A model generated the notes under the pieces. That model had not been told where the DNA came from. It saw only the letters and a list, made by a program, of their open reading frames with translations, and searched no databases. 64,000 bases of DNA from Prorocentrum cordatum (taxonomy: Eukaryota > Sar > Dinophyceae > Prorocentrales > Prorocentraceae), in contig CAUYUJ010000670.1 of NCBI GenBank assembly GCA_963575745.1, forward strand, positions 121,001 through 185,000, in the 5' to 3' direction. Both the position numbers and the translations under genes were made by a program. Shown here in pieces: positions 41,831 through 52,995 of this stretch. Positions within the stretch are counted from its first letter, which is position 1. Each line of letters opens with the position of its first letter.

Positions 41831-43216
41831 TCATGTCAGCTGCGTCGCAAGGCCCTGCACAATTGGCAGGAAAGCAACATTCGAATTCGCACCTGCTGCC
41901 ATCAGCCGAAAGGCGACCTCCAAAGCCGGTGCCCTCAGCGACGGCTGCTGCTGCAATTCCGAGAGCACAGCTTCGCCGTCAGCGAAGCGGCCCAGCAAGG
42001 CAACGTCAGTGTCGTCCAATTCTTTCGCATCTTGTGAAAAAAAAACTCCAGACTGGATGTCCGTGGCGAGGTCCTCACGGGAGGCCTCAAAAATGGAAGG
42101 CATCGCGTCCGGAGGAGCGCCAGAAACCTGCAGCTGCTCCGGACCGGGCTCGGTCACATGCGAACTCACATTATTATTATTATTCTTGCGCCGATTCTTC
42201 TTCTTCCTCTTCGGGGCCACCTCCGTAGCGCCAGCAGCCAGCGAGGGTACAGAAAAAGACGAGGAACTATCATCCCACTCGTGATGGACACAGCCACTAT
42301 GGGCTGACATGCCCAGGACACCGCCACTCTGGGCTGACGTGCCTACACCGAGAGGCGACTCCGAGGCACCGCCACTGACGGCTGACGTGCCAGAGCCGTC
42401 AAGCGTGACACCGCCACTAAGGGCTGACATGTCGGGGGCTGCACCTTCACCACCTGCATCGGGACAGGACCCGTCGCCGATGTAGAAGGTCTTCACCTCC
42501 GAGGTGGCGTCCGTGGGATCCTCGTTCCTGCTGGCGGAGTCGGAGGTGACGGCGGCGTGACCGGAACAAGCGGCGAAGGAGGCCACCACCCCATCGCCAA
42601 AGCTTGGATTTCCGTCCTGTCCGGATCCTGACCAGTAGGCATGTCCTCCGTCATGCGCTCGAGGATGCGCTTGTAGTCGCTCAACATGTGTTTGCGACGC
42701 CTCTTCTTGGGCGCCGGTGGAATGGTAGTGCTCGTAGTGGTACCCTGCTCCGCCGAAGAACTCGCCGCATCCGCCGCCATGGCCCTGGGAGGCGCAACCG
42801 CCTGCACCGTAGCCACCGGGCTGGGATACGATCTGAAATCCCCAGGCGGGGGGGAAAAGGGCGAGATCACCAGAACCTCCACTTGCGGCTTCACCTGCTT
42901 GTCGGACTGCACCTCCGAAGCTCTCTGCGCCTCCACAGCGAGGCGCAGGCGCTCCCAACGCGGGAGCTGCTTCACCGGCGCCTGCTCGAGCTGCTCCACC
43001 TCTGCGGGCTGCCGGCAGCCATGTGCCGGGGGCGGCGGCGGCGGCGGGTGGCAGAACCGGCGCTGCGAGTCCGCCATCGAGAAGAACAACGTCTAGTGAG
43101 CCGAAATGCGCTGCAAACGCTGCAACGCGCGCCCCGAGGTCGCCGTTGACGAGGTGCGCTGGCACGAAGATGCGCAACTCGGGATCCGTTGATACCATGC
43201 ACCGGTATCCCCCCAT
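41831..43216 (-). CDS. Candidate unknown protein gene with two compensating frameshifts
   Basis: Seen: coding-like protein in frame X at the start (from ATG 43216 or 43198: MVSTDPELRIFVPAHLVNGD, then VAAFAAHFGSLDVVLLDGG), in frame Y in the middle (~43080-42590: LPRWERLRLAVEAQRASEVQ, KKRRRKHMLSDYKRILERMT, QDPDRTEIQALAMGW), and in X again to the TGA at 41831. The X tail has four repeats of (G/D)(M/T)SAxSGG(V/A), a Ser/Asp cluster HHEWDDSSSSF, a basic KRKKKNRRKNNNNN stretch that could be a nuclear-import signal with (AAT)5, and an ordered-looking C-terminus (VALLGRFADGEAVLSELQQQ). The shifts are +1 near a CCCCCG run at 43020-43050 and -1 near a GG/CC-rich stretch at 42560-42600. Inference: a real gene with two indels (sequence error or decay), or a gene with introns. 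No family is recognised; host gene or mobile-element ORF is undecided. A Y-only protein starting at ATG 43077 (to 42493) is the alternative. Confidence 0.5.
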   Translation of the reverse strand: MGGYRCMVSTDPELRIFVPAHLVNGDLGARVAAFAAHFGSLDVVLLDGGLAAPVLPPAAAAAPGTWLPAARRGGAARAGAGEAAPALGAPAPRCGGAESFGGAVRQAGEAASGGSGDLALFPPAWGFQIVSQPGGYGAGGCASQGHGGGCGEFFGGAGYHYEHYHSTGAQEEASQTHVERLQAHPRAHDGGHAYWSGSGQDGNPSFGDGVVASFAACSGHAAVTSDSASRNEDPTDATSEVKTFYIGDGSCPDAGGEGAAPDMSALSGGVTLDGSGTSAVSGGASESPLGVGTSAQSGGVLGMSAHSGCVHHEWDDSSSSFSVPSLAAGATEVAPKRKKKNRRKNNNNNVSSHVTEPGPEQLQVSGAPPDAMPSIFEASREDLATDIQSGVFFSQDAKELDDTDVALLGRFADGEAVLSELQQQPSLRAPALEVAFRLMAAGANSNVAFLPIVQGLATQLT

Positions 43217-43790
43217 CGTTCACTGCCGCACACCTGGCGGAAACGCTCAAGCCAGCAGCACAATGGCCACCAGCCCTGGGGAAGGCGCGAGCCGGCAGGA
43301 TCCTGAAACGGCTCGAGCCCGAGCTTGAGGAAGCGAGGATGAGAGGGAGGGGGGATGAGGAGTGAGTAAAAGGAATATGATGATGATGATGATGATGATG
43401 AGGAGGAGGAGGAGGAGGAGGAGGAGGAGCAGCAGAGAATGAGAGTGGTCATGATAGCGGTGCGGCGACGGTGGTGGTGAGGATGAGGATAAGCATGAGG
43501 ATAATGATGAAGATTATGATATTGCTGCTGATGATGATACTGTTGCTGCTGATGATGATGGTGGTTGTGGTGGTGTGGAGCGGGAGGACGAAGAGGAGAA
43601 GGAGGAAGAGGTGGAGGAAGAGGAGCCGAAGGATTCGAGGGATGAGCATTCAGCGGGGCAGGAGTTACATGAGGAGCACAAGGAGGATACTGAAGAAGTG
43701 CACGAGGAACCAGAGGAGCATCAGCAGGATGAGCAAGAGTAGTCCGAAGCGCGGGGCAGCATGGAATCCGGGGAGGAGAGAGAGTCGTAG
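43217..43790. repeat. GAT/GGA microsatellites and purine-rich DNA upstream of the minus-strand gene
   Basis: (GAT)n at 43375-43400 passes into (GGA)n at 43400-43430, then GATGATG/TTGCTGCTGATG repeats to 43570 and GAGGAAGAGG-rich sequence to 43740. No gene is seen. Confidence 0.75.
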
Positions 43791-44162
43791 TCACGCTGTA
43801 TATTTGTGGATGAGCAGGCGGATCAGCAGCAGGAGCAGCAGGGGCAAAGCGGCGGACAGGGGGCCCAGAGGCACGCTGGCACTCGCCGCAAGTTGGACCG
43901 CTGCAACCCGCCTTTGGCCCGGGAGAGTCCAGAGACTGCAGCGGCGGAAGCTAGGTACGTGAGGCTGGCAAGGCTCAGAAAGCATAAATTGCCCGAGCTC
44001 CGCACGGATTTCTTGGCTTGGCGCTGGGCCTCTTTTGCGGCGCCTCCAGCGCCGCCCTTGGCGCGCTCCGCGAGATGGAGAGGGGCGCCCAGGCCCGATC
44101 CCAGAAGTCTTCGCGGACCTCCAGAAGTTTCTGTTTATGTCGACTTGTCATCTCCGAGTTAG
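43791..44162 (+). CDS. Possible short coding segment, unrecognised
   Basis: After a TAG at 43788 the frame is open to a stop at 44160 (about 123 codons). It reads IFVDEQADQQQEQQGQSGG, then RKLDRCNPPLARESPETAAA and RLRKHKLPELRTDFLAWRW, and later becomes Pro/Arg-rich. The minus strand is Cys/Leu/Ser-rich here, as an antisense of coding sequence would be. There is no ATG at the front, so it would be an exon or a fragment. No domain is recognised. Confidence 0.25.
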   Translation, partial: SRCIFVDEQADQQQEQQGQSGGQGAQRHAGTRRKLDRCNPPLARESPETAAAEARYVRLARLRKHKLPELRTDFLAWRWASFAAPPAPPLARSARWRGAPRPDPRSLRGPPEVSVYVDLSSPS

Positions 44163-47100
44163 TCAGCAGGCTGTCCTCACGTCGCGGGAGGGAAGCCGCC
44201 CAGATCCACACAGCCAGCGATTGTTGAACACCCCTTAACGTTCACTCAAGAATTCTGCGCTGCATGACTCCTTCCGCAGCTGGTTGAATAGACGGATCTG
44301 TTCACAGGGGTGTTTCTGATAAGGGTGGTCCTTCACCCCTCTGGAATGGACCCCTCTGGAATGGGGCCTGGGCTGGTGGGTTTGGACGATTTTGCCGCAG
44401 CGCCGCTGCATCAGCGACGCGGCGCGATCAAGAGCTCGACGCAAGTGCATCGCACATGCAACGAGTGGGCGGGGCGATCTTCCGACCCCGCCTGCTCGGG
44501 AGAAATGTACGATCGGGCTTCCACGGTGGGCCCCTGTAGGTGGTCGCCGCTGGCCTCAACGCGAGCTGCTTCTGGATTCAATCTTAATTGAGCGAACGAG
44601 CCCAGGATATCTGCAGGCAGATGTATTGGATCCTTGGGCTTCCTGCGTTTCCACAGGGCTTCCTCGGGTCCCCAAAGGCTTCGGGGATCATCGATCTCAG
44701 TGATGCCCTTGTTGACAGCCCGATTGCTTAGTTGATTTGACTATTGTTATGCTTTGCGCGCACGTAGCTGCTCTGGAGCTGGTCACGAGTGCGGAGACGC
44801 TGACCTGGACGGCTCGAAACGTTGCTGTCGACCGCTCCATAACAACAGGTCACCCTTTAATCACAACAACAGAAAGTGAGGACCTTTGCCCGAACATGCA
44901 CAGTAATCATAAGTGATTTGTCTTAACACCCCAGGGCCGCCGTCGTTGGCTCCTCTGAGGCTCTCCGCACCTGAGGGTTGACGTGTTGACGCCTCCCCAG
45001 ACTACCCGGGAGTGGCCTTTTGATGCCAGCCAGTATTACCTCTGGGGGCTTTCTGTGCGCGACCCGTCGCCTAGCCAGGTGATCCTCCTGGTTTTGGTTG
45101 TCCCTTGTCTTCCTCGCCTTCCTCGTCCTCCTTGCCCTCCCCGTCCTCTTCGCCGTCTCCTCCTCATATGGTTCCTTCTGTTCGTCCTGCGCCTTCTCAT
45201 ATTTGCCCTCTCCCTCCTCCGCAGCCCAATCAGAGGGTTATAACATGGAAGATAGCGGGGGCGAGGGAGTCTCAACGGTTTGGCAGCTTCTCACCGACAT
45301 GCCTTCCCGCCTAGCATCCACCGGTCAGCGTATTTTGTCTTGTGATCGCACGTCCTCGCTATCTATGCCCACTTGCCCCACCTGGTCGTTCTTCATCTCA
45401 AGAGGAAGGTGTGCCCTCGTTTCAGGCTGCACCTGATTCACGCAGAATCCATCACCCCCGTTCTCATCGCCATCTCCCGAACGAGTATGCCTCTTTCTCT
45501 GCCCCCTCCTCGCCGTCTATGCCCAGTCGTGTCGCTCGTTACCGTGCGCTTCTGCCCGCAGCGGCGCGGCGACGGCGCAGCGACGGGCGCGTGGCGCGAG
45601 GTGGGCCGTAGGCATCCCCGGCGACCGCCAGAAAAGGCCTTCGCACTGCGAACCATCTGGTGTGGGAGCATGCTGGGACCATGGGAGACATGAGGTGTCG
45701 CGGGCGATGTTTCTCCCCCAATCCCCGAGTTTCGCCCGAAAAGTCTGGCCGCTCAGAAGAATGGGAAAACCCTGGGATACACCCCAAGGGGGCTATTCGG
45801 ACGCACCCTATCGAGAATGGACACCCCCCCATCGTATATCCCAGGGTTAGGCCCCAAATTTCTGGTCCATTCGGAAACCCCACGAAGCCTGGGATAGGGG
45901 TCGACATATCCCCTGTTAAGGTGGTGACCCAAACTTGCGCTCCCAGCCTAGACCACACGACGAGGGTGAGGCAGACGTTCCGGAGGGGCGCTGTGACTGG
46001 GGGATGCTGAGGAACTGCTCGCGCTCGAGCTCCAGCCCCAAAGGCCGCCCAAATCTCGCCCCTTACCCTGGGTCCCAACCCCACCACCCTCCTGCCAAGG
46101 ATGCCCGCGGAGGTCGCCGTCGGGGTGCCGTTGGTGCCATTGTTTATAAGTTTTCGTGGGATTGGCCTGCCTCGACTGGCGACGCCATCTGTCCCTCTAC
46201 ACCGGGGTTGTTGTGCTTGCTGCGCTACGCAGCGTAGTTCATATTGGCGGAGGTGGAGGAGAAGGACAGAGGGGTAGAAGGACAATTGGGGTGATGACAT
46301 TGTACAGGATGAGGAAGAGATGGGATCAGGAGGCGGACGAGGAGGAAGAGGAGATGGGCCATGCGCAGGAGAAATGAGATAAGTAGGTAGGTCATTGTTT
46401 GCGCCTCCTGTGTTTGTTCTCCTTGCCCCTTCGCCATCCGCTGCTGCTATCATGTGTATCGCTTCTGTGCATAAAGCGTTCTTGCAGATACACTCGCGGA
46501 AAAGAACGGGGAGTGTGGTCGAGCCACACCTGCTGATTGAAGGGCGTACAGGCCCGCATTGCAGGCGGCACGTTGCCCTACAGCAGGCCTCGGCGCAGAA
46601 CATCGTCGCCTTCGGGAAAGGAGGGTGGCGCCGAAAAACAAAGGAAGACACCATCAGTGCCAACGCACAGTGGAGTCAACGAGCGTCGAGGACGCCGTGA
46701 GCGGAGAGCCGACAGCACCCCGCGCTTTTTCTCCACACTGCAGGTGCGAGCTCCCCTCGGTGCCGCCGCCTCGCCGCCAGGCCGTTCTGGCCCGCGCCGT
46801 TTTTTGAGCCTGACAGCCCGCTCCCGCCGCCCCCTGTGGCCAAGCGTCGCCACGCTGGAAGGCAGGGGGGGCAGCGAACGGGGACCCCCCCTTGGCACAA
46901 TGAGAAGGAAGACACATAGTGTGAGAGAGAGAGAGTGAGGGAGAGAGAGAGAGAGAGAGACACGAACAACCAAACACATGAATATCCTCCACTCCGCCCA
47001 TCCGCGGGCCCCATGTCGTCAGGACTGCGCCTTTCCTGTCGAAAGGGCCACACTAGAATTGCTATATGTCTCAACCTCGGCGCCTCTTCACACTCGCATG

Positions 47101-47680
47101 GTTTTTGGCGTGGTTTCGTCATTCGTGAGTGGGGGGGCGGATTCGTGCGCCCCGGTTGTTGTTGGCTCTTCCCATCTGCATGAGCTAGGACAGCGGTTTT
47201 TGTTAACACGAACGGCGGCGTGTGCCTTGGATGTTGGTTGTTATCGTAGCGCTTGCTCCAACGATGAGTTGCGCCCCGAATATGCCTGGTTGCGCATCGA
47301 AGTTTGTCTTCCTTGTCGTTTCAATGTGATCGATGATGTACCTTCGCGTTCTCGTTTTTGGATGGCGCCCGCGGCTTATGCGAACAAGTGGGGGGATCCT
47401 TCTCGTGGGATGATCGCATGTGATATATAGGATTGCCGCTGCTGGATCGCGCACTCGCTGTTTTAGGATATGAGAAGCGCGGACACGCAGATGTAACATG
47501 CGTCGACATACCTTGAAGAATGCGCACATTTGGGAGGAGTTTGATTATTCCCTGCAGCTTGTCAGTGCCATCGTTTCGGGTGTGATTTGAAAGAGCAGGG
47601 CGCGTTCCGTGTTTGGTAAACGTACGATTATATTGAACAGGCGCGCGCAGATTTTGCCGTTCTTGGACGGTAGGACCCCG
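44163..47680. other. About 3.5 kb of mostly unique DNA without a supported gene
   Basis: A duplicated CCCCTCTGGAATGG lies at 44335-44362. Pyrimidine-rich sequence lies at 45100-45230. The plus frame at 46978-47430 (150 codons) and the minus frame at 45539-46663 (374 codons) are open but lack domains and overlap other open frames. A GA-rich run lies at 46921-46961. Confidence 0.45.
45769..45848. repeat. Inverted repeat CCCTGGGATA / TATCCCAGGG
   Basis: A 10-bp perfect inverted repeat separated by about 55 bp, with GGGATACACCCC next to the left arm. A related GGGGATACACCCC lies in the 51.87-kb inverted repeat. Confidence 0.6.
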
Positions 47681-49020
47681 CATGCATGCGTGCTCTGCTT
47701 ATTCGCCAAGCTCCCTCACATGTTCCGTGCCCCATAAGGTGGCCCCACATTCGGCCCCAGGAGGTGGCTTCGCGGGCTTCCCCCGCCTATTTCGGCACAC
47801 ACGTTTCGTGGGACTCTGCGGCCCCGGCGGCTTCCGCGGGTGCGTTCGCGTTCGCCCCCGCTCAAATTGTTGAGAGGGGAAGCGAGGAAAAAAGGGTGAT
47901 GGGATCAGGTGCGGCCAAATGCGGCCCCTCATCCGCCTCCTCCCTCAACTCCCCGCTGGGGCCGCCGTTGTGGCTCACCCCTCAGCGCCGCTGGCGCTGG
48001 GGGCCAACTCTCGCTTGGTTTGGGGGCGGCGCAGTCGGAAAAGAGTACGAGGTGGGAGATGGTGGACGGCGGGGGGCGGAGCGGACGGCCAGGGCAATGG
48101 CGACATGGAGGAGGGAGAGAATGGGAGGTTTTGGGATGGTCTCCGAGCGCCGCGCCCTGACTGGTCACTGGTCGAGACTGGCCCCCGGCCTTCCGCGGCC
48201 CAGAATGCTAGAGGAGCCGCTGCGGGACGGCCTCCCGCTGGCCACCGCTTCAGCGATGAACCTCAGCGAGGTTTCCACTCCCGTCCTCTCCCCCCTGCTT
48301 CCCTCGCCCCCCCCTCCGGGCCCTTGCCCTCTCAGCCCATCAACCGGGTCAACCCCGCCCGCCTTTCTGCCCAAGTACGCGGCTTTCTAAGCTGAAGGCG
48401 CTGGGGAAAATGGACGCGGCTGGGAGGCGGGGACATGAGGGCCTCGTCGACTGCCGCAAGGGCCCGCGCGCACGTGTGGTGGCTCCGGTGCAGCGCGCGA
48501 CACGGTCCTACCATTCGCGGCTGCCGCCGCCCCAGCAGTTGACCCGCTCGGCGCTCGGCCGGGGCGGAGGCGTGTGTTTTCTGCTGGGCCACTGGTCCAC
48601 GTCCAGAAATCCTCAGCTCTCTTTATTTGTTCCTCCACCCCTTCGCCCCCGCGCCTCTCTTGATGGCTCCTCTGGCGCGCCTCTTACGAAGACGCGCCAG
48701 CGCAGGAGGAATTGTCAGAGGAGGCGCGGTCGAATGGCCCACAATACCGTCGGACCTTCCGGGCGCCTCCCGAGGGGGGGGCACGGCGTCTTCCGGGAGG
48801 CGGCGACCGATTTGGCGGAGCAGGTCAGGGAGACCCGCCATGAGATTCCAGCGTCGATCTACCATGCGGAGTTGAACTAAATTACGATATGGCATTTTCT
48901 TTGGGTTTCAGAATAGTGCTGACCATGGATTTTGATCAGGTCGTTTCTTTCTTCGTCATGGATCCCCTGAGTGAAGGGGTTGCTCTCTCTCTCTCTCTCT
49001 CTCTCTACGTCTTCCAGCTG
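47681..49020. other. GC-rich DNA with weak coding-like traces
   Basis: The plus frame at 47686-48390 (234 codons) is open, and 48770-48880 reads FREAATDLAEQVRETRHEIP, which is plausible but short. A (CT)n run lies at 48988-49005. This could be the front part of the relic at 49023-50080, but continuity is not shown. Confidence 0.3.
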
Positions 49021-49022
49021 CT

Positions 49023-50080
49023 CTGGCTCGAGCAGGGGGTCGCGCCGGTGCGCGCGTCCCGCGCGGGGGTCCGCAGCAACGTGGCCGAGGGCCACGGAGA
49101 GGCGAGGGCGCGCGCTTCTTGCGCGCTGTTGAGCAACTTAATCCACTAGTGAAACAGCACAGTCAGCTGATCGAGCAATGCCACGCGCAAGGGGGCATCG
49201 CTGACTTCACGAAGAGTAGCGTGCCTTTTCTGTCGCCGCTCGCGCAGCTCGCCACGCGCGTCAGATAAAAGAATCTCCTGGGTCTCGCGGTGAAGCAAAA
49301 ACCGATTGTGCACCAGGAGGAATGTAGTCGTTTCTGCCCGGAGATGCCCACTGCGCTGAGCCGCGTGCGCAGCGTGTTCTACGTCGCCAAGCGGGGGCCA
49401 AGTTGGAGGCGCGCGCGAATATGCTGGGGGGCACGACGAGGCTTAAGCTGGGCAGGGCCAGCCCGAGCGCAGGGGCGTCGAAGGGCAAGCGCGACGATGT
49501 CGACGGCAGCTCCGACGAGTACAGCAATCGCAGACATGCTGGCGTCGCCCCCCAGATGTGCCGCGGCTTCCGAGGCAGCGTATGCAAAAACAGGTTGCCG
49601 CGAGCCCGCTGGCGGCGTTTTCGTCGCAGGAGGCGATGGGGAGCGATGCCGATGGCCGCCCCGCCGCGAAGGGGATCAAGCGCAGGGAAAGGGGCGGGCG
49701 GGGGAGCGGAGGAGGGGGGGGGGGGCGGCAATGTAGGAGGAAAGGTGGTGGCGGGGCAAGCGGCGACAGGTGCAGCCTTTTTCCAAATGGTTCTCTGTGT
49801 GAGCACAACAATGCAATGGAACCCCTGCTGGAGGGGTAGTTGCGAGGCCCAAACAAGGGCCCTCCGACCACGTTTTTCGATTTCATCTCCGAGCCGACGC
49901 GCTCGGCGGCGAAGGCTTCGTGAATGCGGCGCTCCCCGACGGCAGGGCGGAGAAGACGAGGTGGCCCGACGCCCCCCTTGCGGCGCAGGAAACAGGGCTA
50001 GCCGCGAAGGCGACAGCGAAGGCGCGCAAGAAGGGGGGTCAGCCGGGCGCGGTGCACGGGGGGGTGCGTCTGCAGACTGA
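49023..50080 (+). pseudogene. Decayed coding relic, unrecognised family
   Basis: Seen: frame 0 reads EGARFLRAVEQLNPLVKQHS, then QLIEQCHAQGGIADFTKSSV and PFLSPLAQLATRVR, then a TAA at 49266. It continues as KNLLGLAVKQKPIVHQEECS, RFCPEMPTALSRVRSVFYVA and KR. The frame then shifts (KLEARANMLGGTTRLKLGRA near 49403), shifts again (RMQKQVAASPLAAFSSQEAM near 49580), and again (TTFFDFISEPTRSA, then GGEGFVNAALPDGRAEKTRW near 49920). One internal stop and at least three frameshifts make it non-functional as read. The amino-acid mix, hydrophobic periodicity and shadow-like composition of the other frames support former coding function. It may be a dead mobile-element ORF or a host-gene copy. Confidence 0.45.
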
Positions 50081-50477
50081 AAGACACCCGCAGTAGCAAC
50101 CGCCGCGAAGAGTTCGCAGGCGGAAAAGGACGCGGGCGAGGAGAGAGGAAGGGCAGAGCAGGGGGGGGCCAGATCGCCCCGCGGGCGCGGAACATCACGC
50201 CGAAGCCGCCCCCCCCCCCCCACCCCGCAGGCCACCATGGCCGAAGGCGCGGCGCGCTGCATTGCCGGATGGGGCCGCGCGATTGGATTGAGGCGGGCGC
50301 GCGGCGAGAAGAAATGGTCGGTGAATTTCGGAGGGTAGAGGTGCCATCGCATCACGGATGAGCAGCGCTCATGGAGATCGGCGAGGAAGTCAGGAACGCC
50401 ATTCGCATAGGAATCGCGGTTGACACCAACGATGCGGCGACGGCAGAGGCTGAGCGCCTACTTTCAGGAGGAAGAGA
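50081..50477. other. Spacer, no gene seen
   Basis: Mixed sequence with a run of about 12 C at 50209-50220. Confidence 0.4.
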
Positions 50478-50625
50478 AACACACAGACACAATTAATCCT
50501 CGATTCCCCAGAAAATATGGGGAAAATATGGGAAATGGGGGGAAGACAGAAACCCAGAAAATATGGGAAAATATGGGGAATAGTTTTATTTGTGTGTGTT
50601 TATTTGTGTGTCCTGGGGCCCCTTC
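50478..50625 (+). repeat. Dispersed repeat 2, copy 2
   Basis: CACAGACACAATTAATC, GGGGGGAAGACAGAAACCCA, AAATATGGGGAAAATATGGG and TCCTGGGGCCCCTTCAT match 31405-31545 about 19 kb upstream in the same orientation. Confidence 0.92.
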
Positions 50626-51867
50626 ATACTTGAACGACGCGTGGAACAAACGCAACATTGCATCATCGCATCCACCCTCGCCCTCGTTATTTCTATCGCC
50701 GTCGCCGTCGCAGCGCCCACCCGCAGAGCGCCTTCTCGAGAACTCGTCGACGCCCCCTCGTCGGCCCGCGCCCTCCCCTGGCAGGGGCGGCCGCCGTTGC
50801 GCGACCCTTCCGCGAGGGGATGCATGCGCCGACCCCTTCTGCAAGGGGAGCCATGCAGTCTACAAATCTCTGGGCCATCTTTCGGCTTGGGGCCCCTGGC
50901 GCTGCGCCTGGGCCTCGGCGGGGACCGTCGCTTTTGTCGGTCGTCTCGGAAACTGGAATATCAATGGCGGGCGGCTTTTCAACCCCAGGATTTTGTAAGG
51001 GTCGGGGGCGACGTCGGGGTGGTGTGGTGTATATATTTTCCCGTTGTCCAATGGAAACAACGAAACATGTATGCACCATGATCCCGTATACACCAGGATC
51101 CGCGATCCTGTGCGAACTCCAGCGCAGGGTCCGAAAACACGTCGATGCATAGAGTTCGTTTCCCTATCGTCTTCCCCTTCCCCGACCCGCCCTCTAAATT
51201 ATGTCCGCCCCCTTGTCTTAATGGGGCCGCCCCTGGAGAGGAGGCAAATCATTTCATCCGAAACCGTTCGATCGGTCGAGCGGCCATCCAGGGCGCTTCC
51301 TGGGCCGCGCACCCCGCCCAGAGCTGGCGGCCGCGCGGGCCCTCGCCCCGCGCCTGCCTGCGCCCCGGGCCACGCGGCAGCAGAGCGCAGAGGGGGTGGC
51401 CGCAGCAGGGGTGGAGAGACGAGGGAGGGAGGGATGGCAGATTCGTTGTCGTGATCGTTATGAACTCCCGGCGCCCGGCATGATCCGCGCGCCTGGCGGC
51501 CGCGGCGGCGGGCTGGAGCGGGCCACCTCCCCAGCGGCAGTCGCCGCCGCAGTCGCAGCCGCAGCCATCGTCTGCGCCTGCGCCGTCGCCGACGGCTGGC
51601 GGCAGAGGTGAACGACGACGACAGCGGTAGCCGCCGACAACGAAGGCGTCGACGCCGACTTTCGCGACGACGACGACGATGACGACGACGATGCCGGCGA
51701 AGACGGCGACTACGGGCGACGGAGACGGCGACGCAGGCGACGACGGCTGCGACGTTGGTGGTGGCGGCAGCCGCCGCCCTTGCGGCAGAGGAGCTCCTCT
51801 CCTCGGTATCGTTTATCCTATCCCCATCCCCATCTTCAACGCCTTCAAGACCCCCACCAAATTACCA
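50626..51867. other. Unique GC-rich DNA with a GAC microsatellite, no gene
   Basis: Several frames are open on both strands (for example 50590-51081 plus and 50693-51079 minus), none with a domain. Imperfect (GAC)n lies at 51610-51750. Confidence 0.45.
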
Positions 51868-51970
51868 CCCCAGATGGGGATACACCCCTAGAAACCCGAA
51901 GAGAACGACCTATATCCCCATCTAGGGGGGTAAATCGGCCAGTGGGGCCCAGGCCACGCCGCTGGGGATG
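51868..51970. repeat. Inverted repeat around GATGGGGATA / TATCCCCATC
   Basis: CAGATGGGGATACACCCCTA pairs with TATATCCCCATCTAGGGGGG about 40 bp later. GGGGATGGGGATCGG follows at 51964. Confidence 0.6.
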
Positions 51971-52186
51971 GGGATCGGTTAAACGGTACTCATCTCCTGC
52001 TGCCTTCTCCTCCGGGGCGTCTGACGGCCAGGACAAATCGAGACGTCTTCCCGTCGCCAGAGCGAGGCATCCTCGCCCTCCTCCTTGTCCTCGCTTTTAC
52101 TCTCCCCGGTCGGTCGGACGGTCGCGCGGCCGGAGAGTCGGAAGTCGAAGCCGATGTGGAGAGTGAGGGGCGAGAAGACCAGCCTT

Positions 52187-52414
52187 CAGAGCCCCGAATC
52201 ATCAGGGGTAACTCGGGTCAGGGATAACTCGGGGATCCTTTTTCGGGAATCCAAACCCGAGTTACCCCGGACCCGAGTTACCCCGGATATTTCGGGCGTC
52301 CAGAGCCCCGAATCATCAGGGATAACTCGGGTCAGGGCTAACTCGGGTTCCTTTTCCGGGAATCCAAACCCGAGTTACCCCGGACCCGAGTTACCCCGGA
52401 TAACTCGGGCGCCC
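52187..52414 (+). repeat. Two 114-bp tandem units, each a hairpin of AACTCGGG / CCCGAGTT
   Basis: CAGAGCCCCGAATCATCAGG starts each unit, at 52187 and 52301. Inside each, GGGGTAACTCGGGTC or a variant pairs with GACCCGAGTTACCCC. The sequence is conserved over both units. Confidence 0.92.
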
Positions 52415-52995
52415 AAAGCGGTGGGAGCGAGCGTACCTGCAAGTGGGCGTGCACTGAGCGCGATGCCTGTCCTTCTTCCTCCGCCTTCTTCTCCTCCGCC
52501 TCTAAATCACTGTGTCCCCTCCTAGCTTCTGTATGTTCTCCCGCATCCTCCCCCTCCTTCCACCTCGCCGCTCATCCCGTCATGCTCGCTGGTGGCCATC
52601 ACCTGCTCCAGGTGTCATACAACGCCTGCCCCGCGTCGGGCGTTCAGCTGCGTGTCCGCACGGCGCCGCTTAATCTCCGGTCCTGCTCCCCCATCTCTGC
52701 TAGCATATGCACAAGGAGTGTAGAGTTTGCGAGCGCGCTCCCACACAACGAGGGAAGGCCAGGGAAGGCATCGACTGCTTCAATGTGGTGGCACATGCGC
52801 AAGGAGCGCAGAGTTCGCCAATGAGGGAAGCCATCGATTGCTAACGCTCGCAGCCCCGAGCTTATATCGGAGGTTGGGGGGTCAGATCGCAGTGAAACGG
52901 AGACCCCCCGCGGGGAAGTCGGTTTCGGTTTCGTGTTCGTGTCGTGCGTGCGGGCGAGGCGAAGCTGCGCGTGATCCTCCTGTAGTTAGGCTGAA
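52415..52995. other. Unique spacer, no gene seen
   Basis: CACAAGGAGTGTAGAGTTTGCGAGC and CGCAAGGAGCGCAGAGTTCGCCA (near 52710 and 52798) are a short diverged repeat. No gene. Confidence 0.4.

Noticed and set aside
43300-43328. Leader-like CTCAAGCTCGGGCTCGAG on the minus strand upstream of the 43.2-kb gene
   Set aside because: Only short matches and no TCCGTAGCC part; expected by chance in this composition.
45098-45436. Frame starting SLVFLAFLVLLALPVLFAV, which looks like a signal peptide
   Set aside because: It has no ATG start and the hydrophobic run comes from a CTTCCTCGTC-type pyrimidine tract.
45539-46663. 374-codon minus-strand frame
   Set aside because: No domain, mixed composition with repeats, and overlapping open frames on the other strand. 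Length alone is weak evidence in this DNA.
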